Notes under the pieces: generated by a model
Told to the model about the DNA's origin: nothing
Seen by the model: the letters and a program-made list of their open reading frames with translations, nothing else
Databases searched by the model: none
Source of the DNA: Maribacter arcticus
GTDB lineage: Bacteria; Bacteroidota; Bacteroidia; Flavobacteriales; Flavobacteriaceae
Direction: 5' to 3'
Assembly (NCBI RefSeq): GCF_900167935.1
Contig: NZ_FUYL01000002.1
Coordinates: 422,985-486,984 of the forward strand
Length of the DNA: 64,000 nt
Part shown: one piece after another, positions 9,590 through 18,249 of the stretch
Layout of the letters: every line of letters starts with the position of its first letter
Numbering within the stretch: the stretch's first letter is position 1
Translations under genes and position numbers: made by a program

Positions 9590-9913
9590 ATTACAGATTT
9601 TAATTAATTAGGTGAATATTTCAATGATTAAGTGCTACAAAACTTCTTTCCTCTTAACTGTTTAAACAAAGTTGCTACTATAAAGTGAAAAGCCTTGGTT
9701 GTAAAAAAATAAATATTAACCCATCTGCTATTATACTTGCAATTATTTGATGATTTTTATTTCTAAATCTGATAAAGAACTAAATTTCATGAAACATCCT
9801 CTTTTTACATTTTTCATAAAGCCTATTTTAAATGGATTACAATTTTATTGGGACGGCGACAGTGAAAATTGATATAATAGATACCTTTCGACACAACTTT
9901 TTTACGATAAGTT
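9590..9913. other. Intergenic stretch with no recognisable gene
   Basis: This AT-rich stretch of 324 bases separates the divergent lipoprotein gene and the DUF2652 pseudogene. I read both strands and found no convincing ORF, RNA structure or repeat. It probably holds the lipoprotein promoter. Confidence 0.5.
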
Positions 9914-10246
9914 ATGAAAGGATCACCGATGTTAATATGTAAACCCTACATAAGTGGTTCTACAGAATTTATGAGCGAAACCGACTTTGAGTTAAGCTCA
10001 AAAATAATCTTACATTACGGTAGAGAAATCACTTTGACCAAAGTTGAAAATAGTATAAAATTATTTGGTGAAGACTTAATCGTTGCTCATAAGCTTTTGA
10101 AAAATAAAATTAGAATGAGTGAATACTTGCTCTTAACTGAAGGCTTAACCGACTACTATAAAGAGAATAATTTAGATAATCAGTTCGATTGGGGTTCATT
10201 AAAGTAAAATTCTACAGCATATGATCATTTTGGGGAAATAAACTAA
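9914..10246 (+). pseudogene. DUF2652 protein remnant with internal deletion and nonsense codon
   Basis: The open frame of 97 codons begins with MLICKPYISGSTEFMSETDF, matching the start of DUF2652 proteins (a cyclase-like fold common in Bacteroidota). It jumps after about 30 residues straight to ILHYGREITLTKVENS and KLFGEDLIVAHKLLKNK, which belong more than 100 residues further on in the family. The middle of the protein is missing without loss of frame. The frame stops at the TAA at 10205, but the following codons still read NSTAYDHFGEIN, which resembles the family C-terminus, so the stop looks like a later nonsense mutation. I call it a pseudogene from remembered family sequence, not from an alignment. 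Confidence 0.7.
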
Positions 10247-10392
10247 TCTTATAATAACTTAAAGCCACTGGTTAAATAACCTCATTTTACTTAGCGTTAA
10301 ATAGTGTTAATGGGTCGACAAAAATCGCTTATGAGTCAATAAAACATGCCTGAGGCAATTACCTTTATAGTAGAATCAAAAAACATATTATA

Positions 10393-10860
10393 ATGAGTTA
10401 TTTAGATATTAAATCGAAAGACATAGAACCAATCGTAAAGGAATTAAACACTTTATTGGCAGATTACAATTTATATTATCAAAACTTAAGAGGTTACCAT
10501 TGGAATGTTTCAGGTAAGAACTTTTTCGACCTACACATTAAGTTTGAAGAGTTGTATACCGACGCAAGAATTAAAATTGATGAAATCGCAGAACGTATTT
10601 TAACTTTAAGACATAACCCAACAAGTGAGTTTTCGAAGTATTTTGAAATGTCTTCTATTAAGGAAACTTCTTCGCTTATATCAGATACTGAAATGGTAAA
10701 GCATATTCTTGACCAACACGAGATTTTGCTTAAACAGATGAGTAAAGTGGTGAAAAAAGCAGAATCTGCTGGTGATGAAGGTACAATCGATATGATTGGT
10801 GGTTACATTGGAAGTATCGAAAAAGTAAGTTGGATGCTTGATGCCTGGACAAAAGAATAA
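10393..10860 (+). CDS. dps: Dps family ferritin-like DNA-protection protein
   Basis: The 155-residue protein has the four-helix Dps layout. NLRGYHWNVSGKNFFDLH, at about residues 33-50, contains the conserved His of the intersubunit ferroxidase site. It is followed by FEELYTDARIKIDEIAERI with the Asp and Glu ligands, and a C-terminal WMLDAW. Dps dodecamers oxidise and store iron with peroxide and protect DNA under stress. It is a single-gene unit ended by a strong hairpin terminator and sits beside a small envelope-stress operon. Confidence 0.93.
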   Translation: MSYLDIKSKDIEPIVKELNTLLADYNLYYQNLRGYHWNVSGKNFFDLHIKFEELYTDARIKIDEIAERILTLRHNPTSEFSKYFEMSSIKETSSLISDTEMVKHILDQHEILLKQMSKVVKKAESAGDEGTIDMIGGYIGSIEKVSWMLDAWTKE

Positions 10861-10879
10861 CTATTTAATAAACGTATAT

Positions 10880-10911
10880 AAAAAAAACCTCTCATATGAG
10901 AGGTTTTTTTT
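10880..10911. terminator. Perfect rho-independent terminator after dps
   Basis: The arms AAACCTCTCAT and ATGAGAGGTTT form a perfect palindrome with a run of A before and a run of T after it. It lies between dps and the convergent operon and can work in both directions. Confidence 0.9.
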
Positions 10912-10951
10912 ATATACAGATTGCTAAAAAGCCCATTGTATTTAAATACTA

Positions 10952-11146
10952 CTACTTGACTATTTTACGCATTAAATAAAGCATGCCAAATTTCTTTGCC
11001 GCAGAAAATGCTGTAGACACCCAATTATAAGGGCTCAAATCTTCCTGAACATCTTGTTTTAATCCTTTAAGCTCCTCTAAAGCAATTTCACGCTCTAACT
11101 TTAAACGTTTTAAATTATACTCTATTTCGTCAAAATTCTTATACAT
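10952..11146 (-). CDS. Small DUF6327-like protein of the YtxH/holin-like operon
   Basis: The 64-residue product is mostly helical. A charged coil (LKRLKLEREIALEELKGL) is followed by SPYNWVSTAF and a short hydrophobic end, GMLYLMRKIVK. It is the last gene of a three-gene minus-strand unit with a holin-like membrane protein (6 bases upstream) and a YtxH protein. This triplet recurs in Flavobacteriaceae and is usually linked to general stress. I believe the family is DUF6327, but no specific function is known. Confidence 0.6.
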   Translation of the reverse strand: MYKNFDEIEYNLKRLKLEREIALEELKGLKQDVQEDLSPYNWVSTAFSAAKKFGMLYLMRKIVK

Positions 11147-11152
11147 AATTCT

Positions 11153-11500
11153 TTAGCTAAAAAATTTAACCGATAGTTTTTTCACAAGCATATTATCTAT
11201 CTTTCTTCTAAAAATATACGCTATAATCAATAGAACAATAAACAAGGCTCCGGCAATTAAACATGCACCTACCATGCTTTCAAGTATATTTCCTAAATAA
11301 ATAATACCTGCAACAGTTAAGAATATAAGTGCCAAAAAAGCAAGACCACCTATAACTGCCATTTTCAGCAGCATACCGGTGGTCATTGTCAATTGTTGAA
11401 ACACTTTTAGCCTATAATACTCTTGAGTTTTCTTATAGTATACCTCGCCTACGTCAATAGCTTTATTAGAGGTTTCGTTAAGTGAATCAATAATTCCCAT
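11153..11500 (-). CDS. Phage-holin-family (Holin-X/YqjE-like) membrane protein
   Basis: The 115-residue protein has two membrane helices (about residues 42-70 and 77-100) in the pattern of the actinobacterial Holin-X/YqjE superfamily, with a basic start and end. Despite the family name these are chromosomal membrane proteins, usually in operons with YtxH or ElaB-type proteins, and there is no phage context here. It begins directly after the stop of the YtxH gene, so translation is probably coupled. Confidence 0.7.
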   Translation of the reverse strand: MGIIDSLNETSNKAIDVGEVYYKKTQEYYRLKVFQQLTMTTGMLLKMAVIGGLAFLALIFLTVAGIIYLGNILESMVGACLIAGALFIVLLIIAYIFRRKIDNMLVKKLSVKFFS

Positions 11501-11833
11501 TTATACTGTTTTCTGTAATTTCTTATTTTTTGACTTCAACTCAGCCAATTTCTTCTCTAAAGTTGAAATTACATCTTCAGTCTTATAACTTAAATCAGAA
11601 ACTAAAGACTCTACTCGTGTGTCTAACGTTTCTCTCTCGTCTGAAACTCTTGTTGCAACTCTATTTTTTAAATCAATTGCACTTTCTGTAAAATTATCTC
11701 TAGTGGCAGCTGCTTGATCCGCTATTAATTTTCTTGTATTCTCACCTTTATCCGGTGCATAAAGAATTCCTAATGCTGCTCCTATAGCAGAACCTGCAAT
11801 GATAGCTAGTAATGTATTTCCGCTGTTGTTCAT
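11501..11833 (-). CDS. YtxH domain-containing stress protein
   Basis: I place the start at the ATG at 11833 (MNNSGNTLLAIIAGSAIGAA), giving about 110 residues; the frame is open further upstream but that part has no family features. A glycine-rich N-terminal membrane segment is followed by LYAPDKGENTRK, the hallmark of YtxH proteins, and then a long amphipathic coiled region ending in a Lys-rich tail. YtxH proteins are general-stress-induced membrane proteins of unknown mechanism. It is the first gene of the operon with the holin-like and small helical genes. Confidence 0.8.
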   Translation of the reverse strand: MNNSGNTLLAIIAGSAIGAALGILYAPDKGENTRKLIADQAAATRDNFTESAIDLKNRVATRVSDERETLDTRVESLVSDLSYKTEDVISTLEKKLAELKSKNKKLQKTV

Positions 11834-12024
11834 CTTAATAAGTTTATGATTAAATTTTTTCTTAAATAACGTAGAATCAACTTCTACCATTACAAAGGTC
11901 ATCTATTTTTCTATTATGGCTTAACTCTAAACCAAGAAATATTAACCGTAATAATGGCCTAAAAGGGTTAAGAATAAAATGAACCGAATTAATGAAACAC
12001 GACCTTATCTTATAAATTTGCTTC

Positions 12025-12292
12025 ATGAAAGATATTCAATCAAAAAACCCATATAACGGCGATATATTATAAACGTATTCTAAAGATACGGAAAGTACTA
12101 TTACTACCAAATTAGATAAGGCATTGTCCATACAGACTTCATGGGCCAACATGCCAAAACAGGAAAGATCCGAACTACTTACCAAAGTAGCAGATTTACT
12201 TTTAGACAGAAAAGTGGAATATGCCGAGCTAATACCAAAAGAAATGGGTAAACCTATTTTACAAAGTATTTCAGAAATAGAAAAATGCCCAT
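12025..12292 (+). pseudogene. Aldehyde dehydrogenase (succinate-semialdehyde type) N-terminal fragment
   Basis: Translation from the ATG at 12025 gives KDIQSKNPYNGDIL, then an in-frame TAA at 12070, and continues with SWANMPKQERSELL and YAELIPKEMGKPI, ending in EIEKC. This is the first 90 or so residues of an NAD(P)-dependent succinate-semialdehyde dehydrogenase. The catalytic and most of the NAD-binding regions are absent. At about 12289-12293 the sequence switches, in another frame, to a nirD fragment. The TAA probably replaced GAA or a similar codon after the gene was already dead. The mix is best explained by a deletion joining two genes. Confidence 0.85.
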
Positions 12293-12511
12293 TGGTACGC
12301 TTGTCAAAATCTTTGTTCGCATAAAATGGAAATGGCACTTTCAAGAGGAATAATCGGGGAACAGCATATGGAAGCAAAAGTTGCCTGCCCATTACACAAA
12401 AACACCTTCTCTTTGAAAACGGGTAAAAATTTGAATGGAAGTTTAGATGCAATTGCAACGTATCCTGTAAAAATAGAAGATGGCTTTGTGTATGTTGGCT
12501 TTTCTGAATAG
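12293..12511 (+). pseudogene. nirD: NirD (nitrite reductase small subunit) C-terminal fragment
   Basis: In the frame ending at the TAG at 12509, the sequence from 12293 reads WYACQNLCSHKMEMALSRG and continues with KVACPLHKNTFSLKTG and IATYPVKIEDGFVYVGF. This is the Rieske-like C-terminal two thirds of NirD, the small subunit of NADH-dependent nitrite reductase. The N-terminal part and any start codon are lost at the junction with the aldehyde dehydrogenase fragment. The ATG at 12326 lies inside the domain and is not a natural start. The following genes, DUF4202 and siroheme synthase, are common companions of nirBD in Bacteroidota. Confidence 0.85.
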
Positions 12512-12532
12512 CTTTGACCAAAGACTAAAGGA

Positions 12533-13123
12533 ATGGCGACGACGGATAAATTATTACTTGCTTTTCAGCATTTTGATGCGGCCAATAAACAAGATCCAAA
12601 TACCGAAGTTTTTGAGGGTGCGACCTATCCTAAAGAAGTACTTTATGGAATTCGAATGACAGAACGTTTGAATGAATTCGACCCTAATGCATCAGAACCA
12701 TTGCGCCTTACCGCCCGTTGTCAACATATTTGTAGATGGGAAATAGCACGAGAATCTTATGATATGAACCGTGAGGGATACCTAAGATGGCGGCAAGATT
12801 TGAAAAAATTTCATGCTAAAAAAGCATCCGCTATTTTACAAGACGTGGGTTACGATCAACAAACTATAGACAAGGTTACCTTTTTATTAGAGAAAAAACA
12901 GCTTAAGAATAATGAGGCCACGCAGTGTTTAGAAGATGTGATTTGTTTGGTTTTTTTACAGTATTATTTTGAGCCCTTTGCACTAAAGCATCCGGAGGGT
13001 AAAACCATTGATATTCTTCAAAAAACATGGCGAAAAATGTCTATAAAAGGTCAAGAGGTAGCTCTTAAGTTACCATTGTCAAAATTTGCCTCAGAATTAA
13101 TTTTCAAAGCTTTAGGTCAATAA
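12533..13123 (+). CDS. DUF4202 family protein
   Basis: The intact 196-residue protein starts with LLLAFQHFDAANKQDP and contains RLTARCQHICRWEIARESY and LEDVICLVFLQYYFEPF, the conserved blocks of DUF4202. The family is almost always found in nitrite/nitrate assimilation clusters of Bacteroidota and Proteobacteria, but its biochemical role is unknown. The many His/Cys/Asp residues recall an HD-type metal site, which is only a guess. It begins 21 bases after the nirD fragment and 43 bases before the siroheme synthase gene. Confidence 0.85.
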   Translation: MATTDKLLLAFQHFDAANKQDPNTEVFEGATYPKEVLYGIRMTERLNEFDPNASEPLRLTARCQHICRWEIARESYDMNREGYLRWRQDLKKFHAKKASAILQDVGYDQQTIDKVTFLLEKKQLKNNEATQCLEDVICLVFLQYYFEPFALKHPEGKTIDILQKTWRKMSIKGQEVALKLPLSKFASELIFKALGQ

Positions 13124-13166
13124 AGATATCCAAGATTTAAAGTTGATTACATAAATAAAATGCCCT

Positions 13167-13751
13167 ATGGAAAGGAATGAGCTTTACCCAGTTTTTTTAA
13201 AAGTATCTAACCTTCATATTTTAATAGTTGGCGGAGGCAATGTTGCCCTTGAGAAATTGACTTTCTTGTTAAAATCAAGTCCGAATGCTCAGGTTGAAAT
13301 GGTCTCGCCCATGTTCAGGGAAGAAACGATTAACCTAGCCAATAAATTCAATATTAAAATGAATGTGGCACCTTATAATGCATCTTATTTAAAAGGCAAG
13401 CATATGGCAATAGCAACAACCGATATTGTTGCAGTAAATGAGCAAGTATACCATGATTGTCGAGAAAAACAAATTCTTGTAAACGTTGCTGACAATCCGC
13501 CATTTTGCGATTTCTATATGGGTGGCATTGTAACAAAAGGCAATGTAAAAGTGGCTATCTCTACCAACGGACAATCACCTACTACTGCTAAACGATTACG
13601 ACAATTTTTTGAAGATGTGATACCAGAAAATATCGATGATCTTGTAAAAAACCTCAACGAATATCGAAAGACCATAAAAGGTGATTTTGAGGAAAAAGTA
13701 GAAACACTAAATGAGTTTACTAAAGGGCTAGTGAACAAGAAAAAGGACTGA
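13167..13751 (+). CDS. Siroheme synthase: precorrin-2 dehydrogenase/sirohydrochlorin ferrochelatase (CysG N-terminal type)
   Basis: The 194-residue protein has an N-terminal Rossmann motif, ILIVGGGNVALEKLTFLL (about residues 12-29), then VNVADNPPFCDFYMGGIV and VAISTNGQSPTTAKRLR, which are signature blocks of Met8/SirC/CysG-N. It should oxidise precorrin-2 with NAD+ and insert Fe2+ to make siroheme, the cofactor of nitrite and sulfite reductases. Since nirB is absent and nirD broken in this window, it may now serve only sulfite reductase. No uroporphyrin methyltransferase domain is attached. Confidence 0.9.
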   Translation: MERNELYPVFLKVSNLHILIVGGGNVALEKLTFLLKSSPNAQVEMVSPMFREETINLANKFNIKMNVAPYNASYLKGKHMAIATTDIVAVNEQVYHDCREKQILVNVADNPPFCDFYMGGIVTKGNVKVAISTNGQSPTTAKRLRQFFEDVIPENIDDLVKNLNEYRKTIKGDFEEKVETLNEFTKGLVNKKKD

Positions 13752-13768
13752 TAGCTAGCCTTTTTATT
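13721..13768 (+). terminator. Possible terminator overlapping the end of the siroheme synthase gene
   Basis: AAAGGGCTAG inside the last codons can pair with CTAGCCTTTTT just after the stop (one G-U pair, loop of about 24 bases), followed by a T-rich tract. Confidence 0.45.
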
Positions 13769-13783
13769 TATAACAGGTAATCG

Positions 13784-13803
13784 CTTAAGAATTTCTTTAG
13801 ATA
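13784..13803 (+). promoter_or_regulatory. Response-regulator direct-repeat box 1 (before the regulator gene)
   Basis: Two CTTWA half-sites start exactly 11 bases apart (CTTAA at 13784, CTTTA at 13795, the second followed by GATA). They lie 20 bases before the ATG of the OmpR-family regulator. The same arrangement precedes four other genes in this cluster, which suggests autoregulation by that regulator. Confidence 0.65.
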
Positions 13804-13823
13804 GGGAGTTTAAATTTATAGTT

Positions 13824-14498
13824 ATGAAAATTCTAATCGTAGAAGACGAAAAAGCTCTGCTGCAATCTATCGCCAGTTATTTGGAGAAAGATGGGAATGT
13901 ATGCGAGACCGCATCTACCTATGAAGATGCTCTTTATAAAATTGACCTTTACGAATACGACTTGTTAGTTTTAGATATTAATTTGATAAATGGTAGTGGT
14001 TTAGACATTCTCCATTTATTAAAGAAAAATAAAAAAGAAACCGCTACCATTATAATTTCTGCGAATAACTCCTTAGACGATAAGTTAAAAGGGCTCGATT
14101 TAGGGGCAGATGATTACCTGACAAAGCCTTTTCATTTGGCCGAATTGAACTCAAGAATTAAAGCAGTACTACGAAGAGGAAAATTTGGGGGCACAGAACG
14201 GTTAGAGTTTAATGAAATCTTAATTGATACTAGATCAAGAACCTCTTATATTAAAGATAAAGCAATGTCGCTTACTCGTAAAGAATATGATTTGCTTTTG
14301 TTTTTCATCACCAATAAAGGAAGGGTTCTTTCTAAAGAAATTATTGCCGAGCATTTATGGGGTGATCATAGTGATATGGTCGATAATTACGATTTTATCT
14401 ATGTTCACATTAACAACCTTCGCAAAAAATTGACCGATGCCGGTGCAAAATATATTAAAACCGCCTATGGTAGCGGTTATAAATTTATGGAAGACTAA
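13824..14498 (+). CDS. OmpR-family response regulator
   Basis: The 224-residue protein has an N-terminal receiver domain with acidic residues in KILIVEDEKA, the phospho-acceptor Asp51 in LVLDINLINGSG and the conserved Lys in DYLTKPF. A C-terminal OmpR/PhoB winged helix (LTRKEYDLLLFFITNKGRV ... YIKTAYGSGYKF) follows. The partner kinase starts 3 bases after its stop, so they form one operon. Winged-helix regulators of this kind bind direct repeats spaced by about one helical turn, and the five 11-bp-spaced boxes in this cluster are its most likely targets (inference). Confidence 0.93.
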   Translation: MKILIVEDEKALLQSIASYLEKDGNVCETASTYEDALYKIDLYEYDLLVLDINLINGSGLDILHLLKKNKKETATIIISANNSLDDKLKGLDLGADDYLTKPFHLAELNSRIKAVLRRGKFGGTERLEFNEILIDTRSRTSYIKDKAMSLTRKEYDLLLFFITNKGRVLSKEIIAEHLWGDHSDMVDNYDFIYVHINNLRKKLTDAGAKYIKTAYGSGYKFMED

Positions 14499-14501
14499 CT
14501 A

Positions 14502-15764
14502 ATGGCCGAACCGACGAAGAAGATAAAATTACTGCGAAAGACCTCTAAAACATTTCTATGGATTAGTCTTATTTTAATGGTTTTCAGTACTATCGGGCTT
14601 TATTTTTATGTTCGAAATCTTTTACAAAATGAGGTAGAAGAAGAACTTAGATCCACTGAAGCACGCATTGAAAGTTCAATTTCTGGGAACAATCCTATTT
14701 ATCAACTAGCGCCTATGGTTGAAGTGGAAACCGTTTCTAATCTAGGGGCTGAACATTTGAAGGATACATTGATTTTTGACCCTTCTCAAAATGAAATAGA
14801 AGAGTTTCGTGAGCTAATCACCTTTTCTAAAATTAATGACCAAAATTACCGCATAACGGTACGTGCACTTATTGTAGAATCGGAAGATATTTTGATTGCC
14901 GTAGTAATTTCGTATCTCATTGTCATTTTGTTCGTGTTCATTTTCCTTTTCTATTTGAATAAATCAAGAACTGAAAAATTATGGAATCCGTTTTTTAAGA
15001 ATTTGGAACAGATGAAGCTTTTTTCATTGACTTCTGAAACTCCGATATCATTAATGGACAGTGACATTTTAGAGTTTTCTGAACTCAATACAGAAATAAC
15101 CATGTTGACAGATAAAGTTCGCGCAGATTATAAAAACCTGAAACAATTTACAGAAGATGTTTCCCATGAACTTCAAACTCCTTTGGCTATAATTCAGGCT
15201 AAAGTAGATACCATTATAAATGGCGAGGCCCTTAATGATTTACAATTTGAACAATTATCATCCATTCAATACGATATTCAACGCCTAAAACAATTAAACA
15301 AAAAGCTTGGCCTTATTTCCAAAATTGAAAATGACCAATTCACCAATATAAGTCCGTGTAACTTAAACCATATTCTAAAAGATAGAATTGAAAATCTATC
15401 TGAACTTTATCCGTCAGAAATACTATTTGAAAGCAATGAAGATGTTGTTCTTTTAATGGATGCCCATCTTGCAGAAGTTCTTTGCGACAACTTACTTTCA
15501 AACGCCATAAAATACAGCTTACCCAATACGCCAATAGTGATAATTCTAGAAAAAGATTCACTCTCTGTTCGGAACAAAGGCATACGCGCCATATTAAAAC
15601 CAGACCAATTGTTTCAACGATTTTACAAAGAGTCAGATGAAGTAAAGTCTACCGGACTAGGGTTAGCCATTGTAAAAAAGATATGTGATTTATATGGCTT
15701 TCAACCTTCCTATAGGTATTCCAATAACGAACATCATTTTACCATTTCATTACCAAAACAATAG
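14502..15764 (+). CDS. Sensor histidine kinase
   Basis: The 420-residue kinase has two membrane helices (about residues 17-40 and 128-151) around a small periplasmic sensor of about 85 residues, then the HisKA H-box DVSHELQTPLAI with phosphorylatable His222. The N-box CDNLLSNAIKYS and the G-box STGLGLAIV belong to the HATPase domain. There is no HAMP motif that I can recognise. It is translationally close to the OmpR-type regulator and must be its partner. The signal sensed is unknown; the neighbouring envelope and lipid genes suggest an envelope cue. Confidence 0.93.
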   Translation: MAEPTKKIKLLRKTSKTFLWISLILMVFSTIGLYFYVRNLLQNEVEEELRSTEARIESSISGNNPIYQLAPMVEVETVSNLGAEHLKDTLIFDPSQNEIEEFRELITFSKINDQNYRITVRALIVESEDILIAVVISYLIVILFVFIFLFYLNKSRTEKLWNPFFKNLEQMKLFSLTSETPISLMDSDILEFSELNTEITMLTDKVRADYKNLKQFTEDVSHELQTPLAIIQAKVDTIINGEALNDLQFEQLSSIQYDIQRLKQLNKKLGLISKIENDQFTNISPCNLNHILKDRIENLSELYPSEILFESNEDVVLLMDAHLAEVLCDNLLSNAIKYSLPNTPIVIILEKDSLSVRNKGIRAILKPDQLFQRFYKESDEVKSTGLGLAIVKKICDLYGFQPSYRYSNNEHHFTISLPKQ

Positions 15765-15768
15765 AGTT

Positions 15769-15788
15769 CTTAAAACTATCTTTAGATT
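15769..15788 (+). promoter_or_regulatory. Response-regulator direct-repeat box 2 (before the TonB receptor gene)
   Basis: CTTAA at 15769 and CTTTA at 15780 are spaced by exactly 11 bases and followed by GATT. The 20-base unit differs from the core of box 3 at only two positions. It lies 33 bases before the chosen start of the receptor gene. Confidence 0.65.
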
Positions 15789-15821
15789 CTTACCCTATAA
15801 TTGCTCTCAAAAGTTAATTTT

Positions 15822-18239
15822 ATGCACAAGATTTTAATCGTTATACTGTTTTTTTCCTCCCTTACCAACGCATTTTCTCAAAGTTCAGTAAATGTTACCG
15901 GCCAATTACGTGATGCAAATACCCTAGAAAATTTAGCTTTCGCTAATGTTACGGTCCAAAACTCTACCGATAATTCTATGGTAACCGGTGCGATAACCGA
16001 TGACAATGGACGTTTTGAAATTTTAGGCCTGTCCACAGGAAAATACACCTTACTATTTTCATTTATAGGATATGAAACGGTAGAAAAACCGCTTATCGCT
16101 GGCGGATTAAACAGTGTCTTCGACCTAGGGCAAATAGCATTACAGCCAAGTGCAGAACAATTGAATGAAGTACAGGTGGTTGGGCAAGAAGCTACTACCA
16201 ATAGCGACCTCAATAAAAAATCATTTAATCTCGATAATAATATTGCCCAAGCAGGTGGTTCTGTACTAGATGCCATGAAAACTATGCCTGGGGTTACGTT
16301 TGACCAAGATGGAAAAGTAGTTTTACGTGGTAGTGATAAAGTGGTGGTACTCATTGATGGCAAACAAAGTAGCTTAACCGGTTTTGGTAATCAAAAAGGT
16401 TTGGCTAACATCCCAGCGTCCAACATTGAGAAGATTGAAATCATCAACAATCCATCGGCAAAATATGATGCTAACGGTTTTGCCGGAATCGTCAATATTA
16501 TCTACAAAAAAGAAACTCAAAAAGGTTTAAATGGTGATGTAGGCCTTTCTTTCGGACTTGGTGCACTGGGCAAAAGAAGACCAGACACCCCTACTGATTT
16601 AGGTAGTTTTTCAGTTAATCCCAAACTAATTCCTAGTCTAAATCTTAATTATAGAAAAGGGAAACTCAATTACTTTCTACAGTCAGAATTTATAGTTCAA
16701 GAAGCTTTACCCAACAATGAATTTACGACTAGAAATTATGATGATGATCGCAATATTATTTCTCAAGTACCAGAGAACAGAAAGCAATTTCGTTCTATCA
16801 TCAATGGCGGAATTGACTATAACTTAGATGACAACAATAGCTTTACGTTCTCTGGTTTATATGACCGAGAACGGCATATAGATACTTCTCAAGTTGCTTT
16901 TATAGATTTGAATACCAATACTAGAAATCGATTTTATAATTGGCAAGAAGAAGAGGTTACCCGTTACATTAATGCCGCAGTTAATTATCGACATTCATTT
17001 GAACAACCCGGTCATACCTTAAGTGCCAATGCTCAATATACCCAAGGCCTAGAAGATGAAACCTATTCATTAAACGATAGTTCGGCCGTTCGTGTGGGGA
17101 GAGACAAAACCAATATAAAAGCTATAGAAAATACCACTAGTTTATCTTCAGATTATGTAAAACCGCTGAGTAATGGTAGGCTAGAACTTGGCGCGAAACT
17201 TCGCATTCGAAGACTACCTGTAGATTATATGATTACCCCAGGTAATGAATCTATTATTTATCCTGGACTTGGCTCTTTTTCCGATTGGGGAGAAAATTTA
17301 TATGCGGGTTATATCAATTACCTTCTAGAGAAAGAATTCTATGATATTGAAGCGGGATTAAGAGCCGAACAGACTGATGTTTTTTATGACTTAGACCCAG
17401 CGAACACATACTACCCAAACAATGATAAGTACGACTATTTCGAGCTTTTCCCTAGTGCTCGTTTTACCTATAAACTAAACGAGCATAATAAAATATCAGC
17501 ATTTTACAATCGACGTATCGATAGACCAGGTGAACCAGAATTACGTGTGTTTCCTAAATATGATGATCCAGAATTACTGAAAGTTGGTAACCCTTATTTA
17601 CGCCCTCAATTTACAGATGCCTTTGAAGTGGCACACAAATATTCATGGAATTCTGGCTCGTTATTTTCAGCTGTGTACCACCGAATTATACAAGATCAAT
17701 ACATGCGTATTTTCAGTATCGATGATTCGAACCCTAATTACGATATCGTAAACAAAATCTATCAAAACACAGGCAGAGCTACAAATACGGGATTGGAGTT
17801 GTTGGCTAGTCAAGACCTTACCCAAAATTGGAGCCTTTCAAGTACGGTAAACTGGTACTCAAATGCTATTGATGAATATGAAGGCACCGTGCTTTTCCCT
17901 TTTGTTCGGCCTTTTACTATTGAGGCTTCTACCGCAAATGCATGGAATGCCAAACTTACTTCAGAACTAAGTTTACCCAATGAATTTACTTTTCAATTGA
18001 CCGGTGTTTATTATTCGGATAAAAACATTCCTCAAGGGAAAGAATTGGCGCGTTCTTCTGTAGATCTTGGTGTCAAGAAAAACCTATGGAACAAAAAAGC
18101 AGAGCTCACCTTTTCTGCTACCGATATATTCAACCGTTTTGGTATAAGGCAAGAAGTTCGAAACGAAGGATTCACCGCAACCTATCATAATTATTTTGAG
18201 ACCCAGTTGTTTAGATTAGGCTTTAAATATAAAATTTAA
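15822..18239 (+). CDS. TonB-dependent receptor / outer membrane beta-barrel family protein
   Basis: I start at the ATG at 15822, which gives a clean signal peptide (MHKILIVILFFSSLTNAFSQ) and about 805 residues. A carboxypeptidase-like regulatory domain (about residues 22-105, NVTGQLRDANTLENLAFANV) comes first. A plug domain follows with GGSVLDAMKTMPGVTFDQDG and VLRGSDKVVVLIDGKQ, and then a long beta-barrel ending in an aromatic C-terminus. No SusD gene follows, so it is not a classical polysaccharide-utilisation pair. These OMP_b-brl_3 receptors often import metals or peptides or respond to envelope stress. Box 2 and the upstream two-component genes suggest joint regulation. Confidence 0.88.
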   Translation: MHKILIVILFFSSLTNAFSQSSVNVTGQLRDANTLENLAFANVTVQNSTDNSMVTGAITDDNGRFEILGLSTGKYTLLFSFIGYETVEKPLIAGGLNSVFDLGQIALQPSAEQLNEVQVVGQEATTNSDLNKKSFNLDNNIAQAGGSVLDAMKTMPGVTFDQDGKVVLRGSDKVVVLIDGKQSSLTGFGNQKGLANIPASNIEKIEIINNPSAKYDANGFAGIVNIIYKKETQKGLNGDVGLSFGLGALGKRRPDTPTDLGSFSVNPKLIPSLNLNYRKGKLNYFLQSEFIVQEALPNNEFTTRNYDDDRNIISQVPENRKQFRSIINGGIDYNLDDNNSFTFSGLYDRERHIDTSQVAFIDLNTNTRNRFYNWQEEEVTRYINAAVNYRHSFEQPGHTLSANAQYTQGLEDETYSLNDSSAVRVGRDKTNIKAIENTTSLSSDYVKPLSNGRLELGAKLRIRRLPVDYMITPGNESIIYPGLGSFSDWGENLYAGYINYLLEKEFYDIEAGLRAEQTDVFYDLDPANTYYPNNDKYDYFELFPSARFTYKLNEHNKISAFYNRRIDRPGEPELRVFPKYDDPELLKVGNPYLRPQFTDAFEVAHKYSWNSGSLFSAVYHRIIQDQYMRIFSIDDSNPNYDIVNKIYQNTGRATNTGLELLASQDLTQNWSLSSTVNWYSNAIDEYEGTVLFPFVRPFTIEASTANAWNAKLTSELSLPNEFTFQLTGVYYSDKNIPQGKELARSSVDLGVKKNLWNKKAELTFSATDIFNRFGIRQEVRNEGFTATYHNYFETQLFRLGFKYKI

Positions 18240-18249
18240 TGAAAACCAC

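Noticed and set aside
11153-11500. Possible prophage, because of the holin-family name
   Set aside because: No other phage gene is nearby, and the YtxH/holin-like/small-protein triplet is a normal chromosomal stress operon in this group.
12036-12521. Minus-strand ORF of 161 codons over the ALDH/nirD scar
   Set aside because: The plus strand shows recognisable ALDH and NirD protein sequence, and the minus-strand translation has no family features.
13354-13738. Three minus-strand ORFs over the siroheme synthase gene
   Set aside because: The plus-strand gene has clear Met8/CysG motifs over the same bases.
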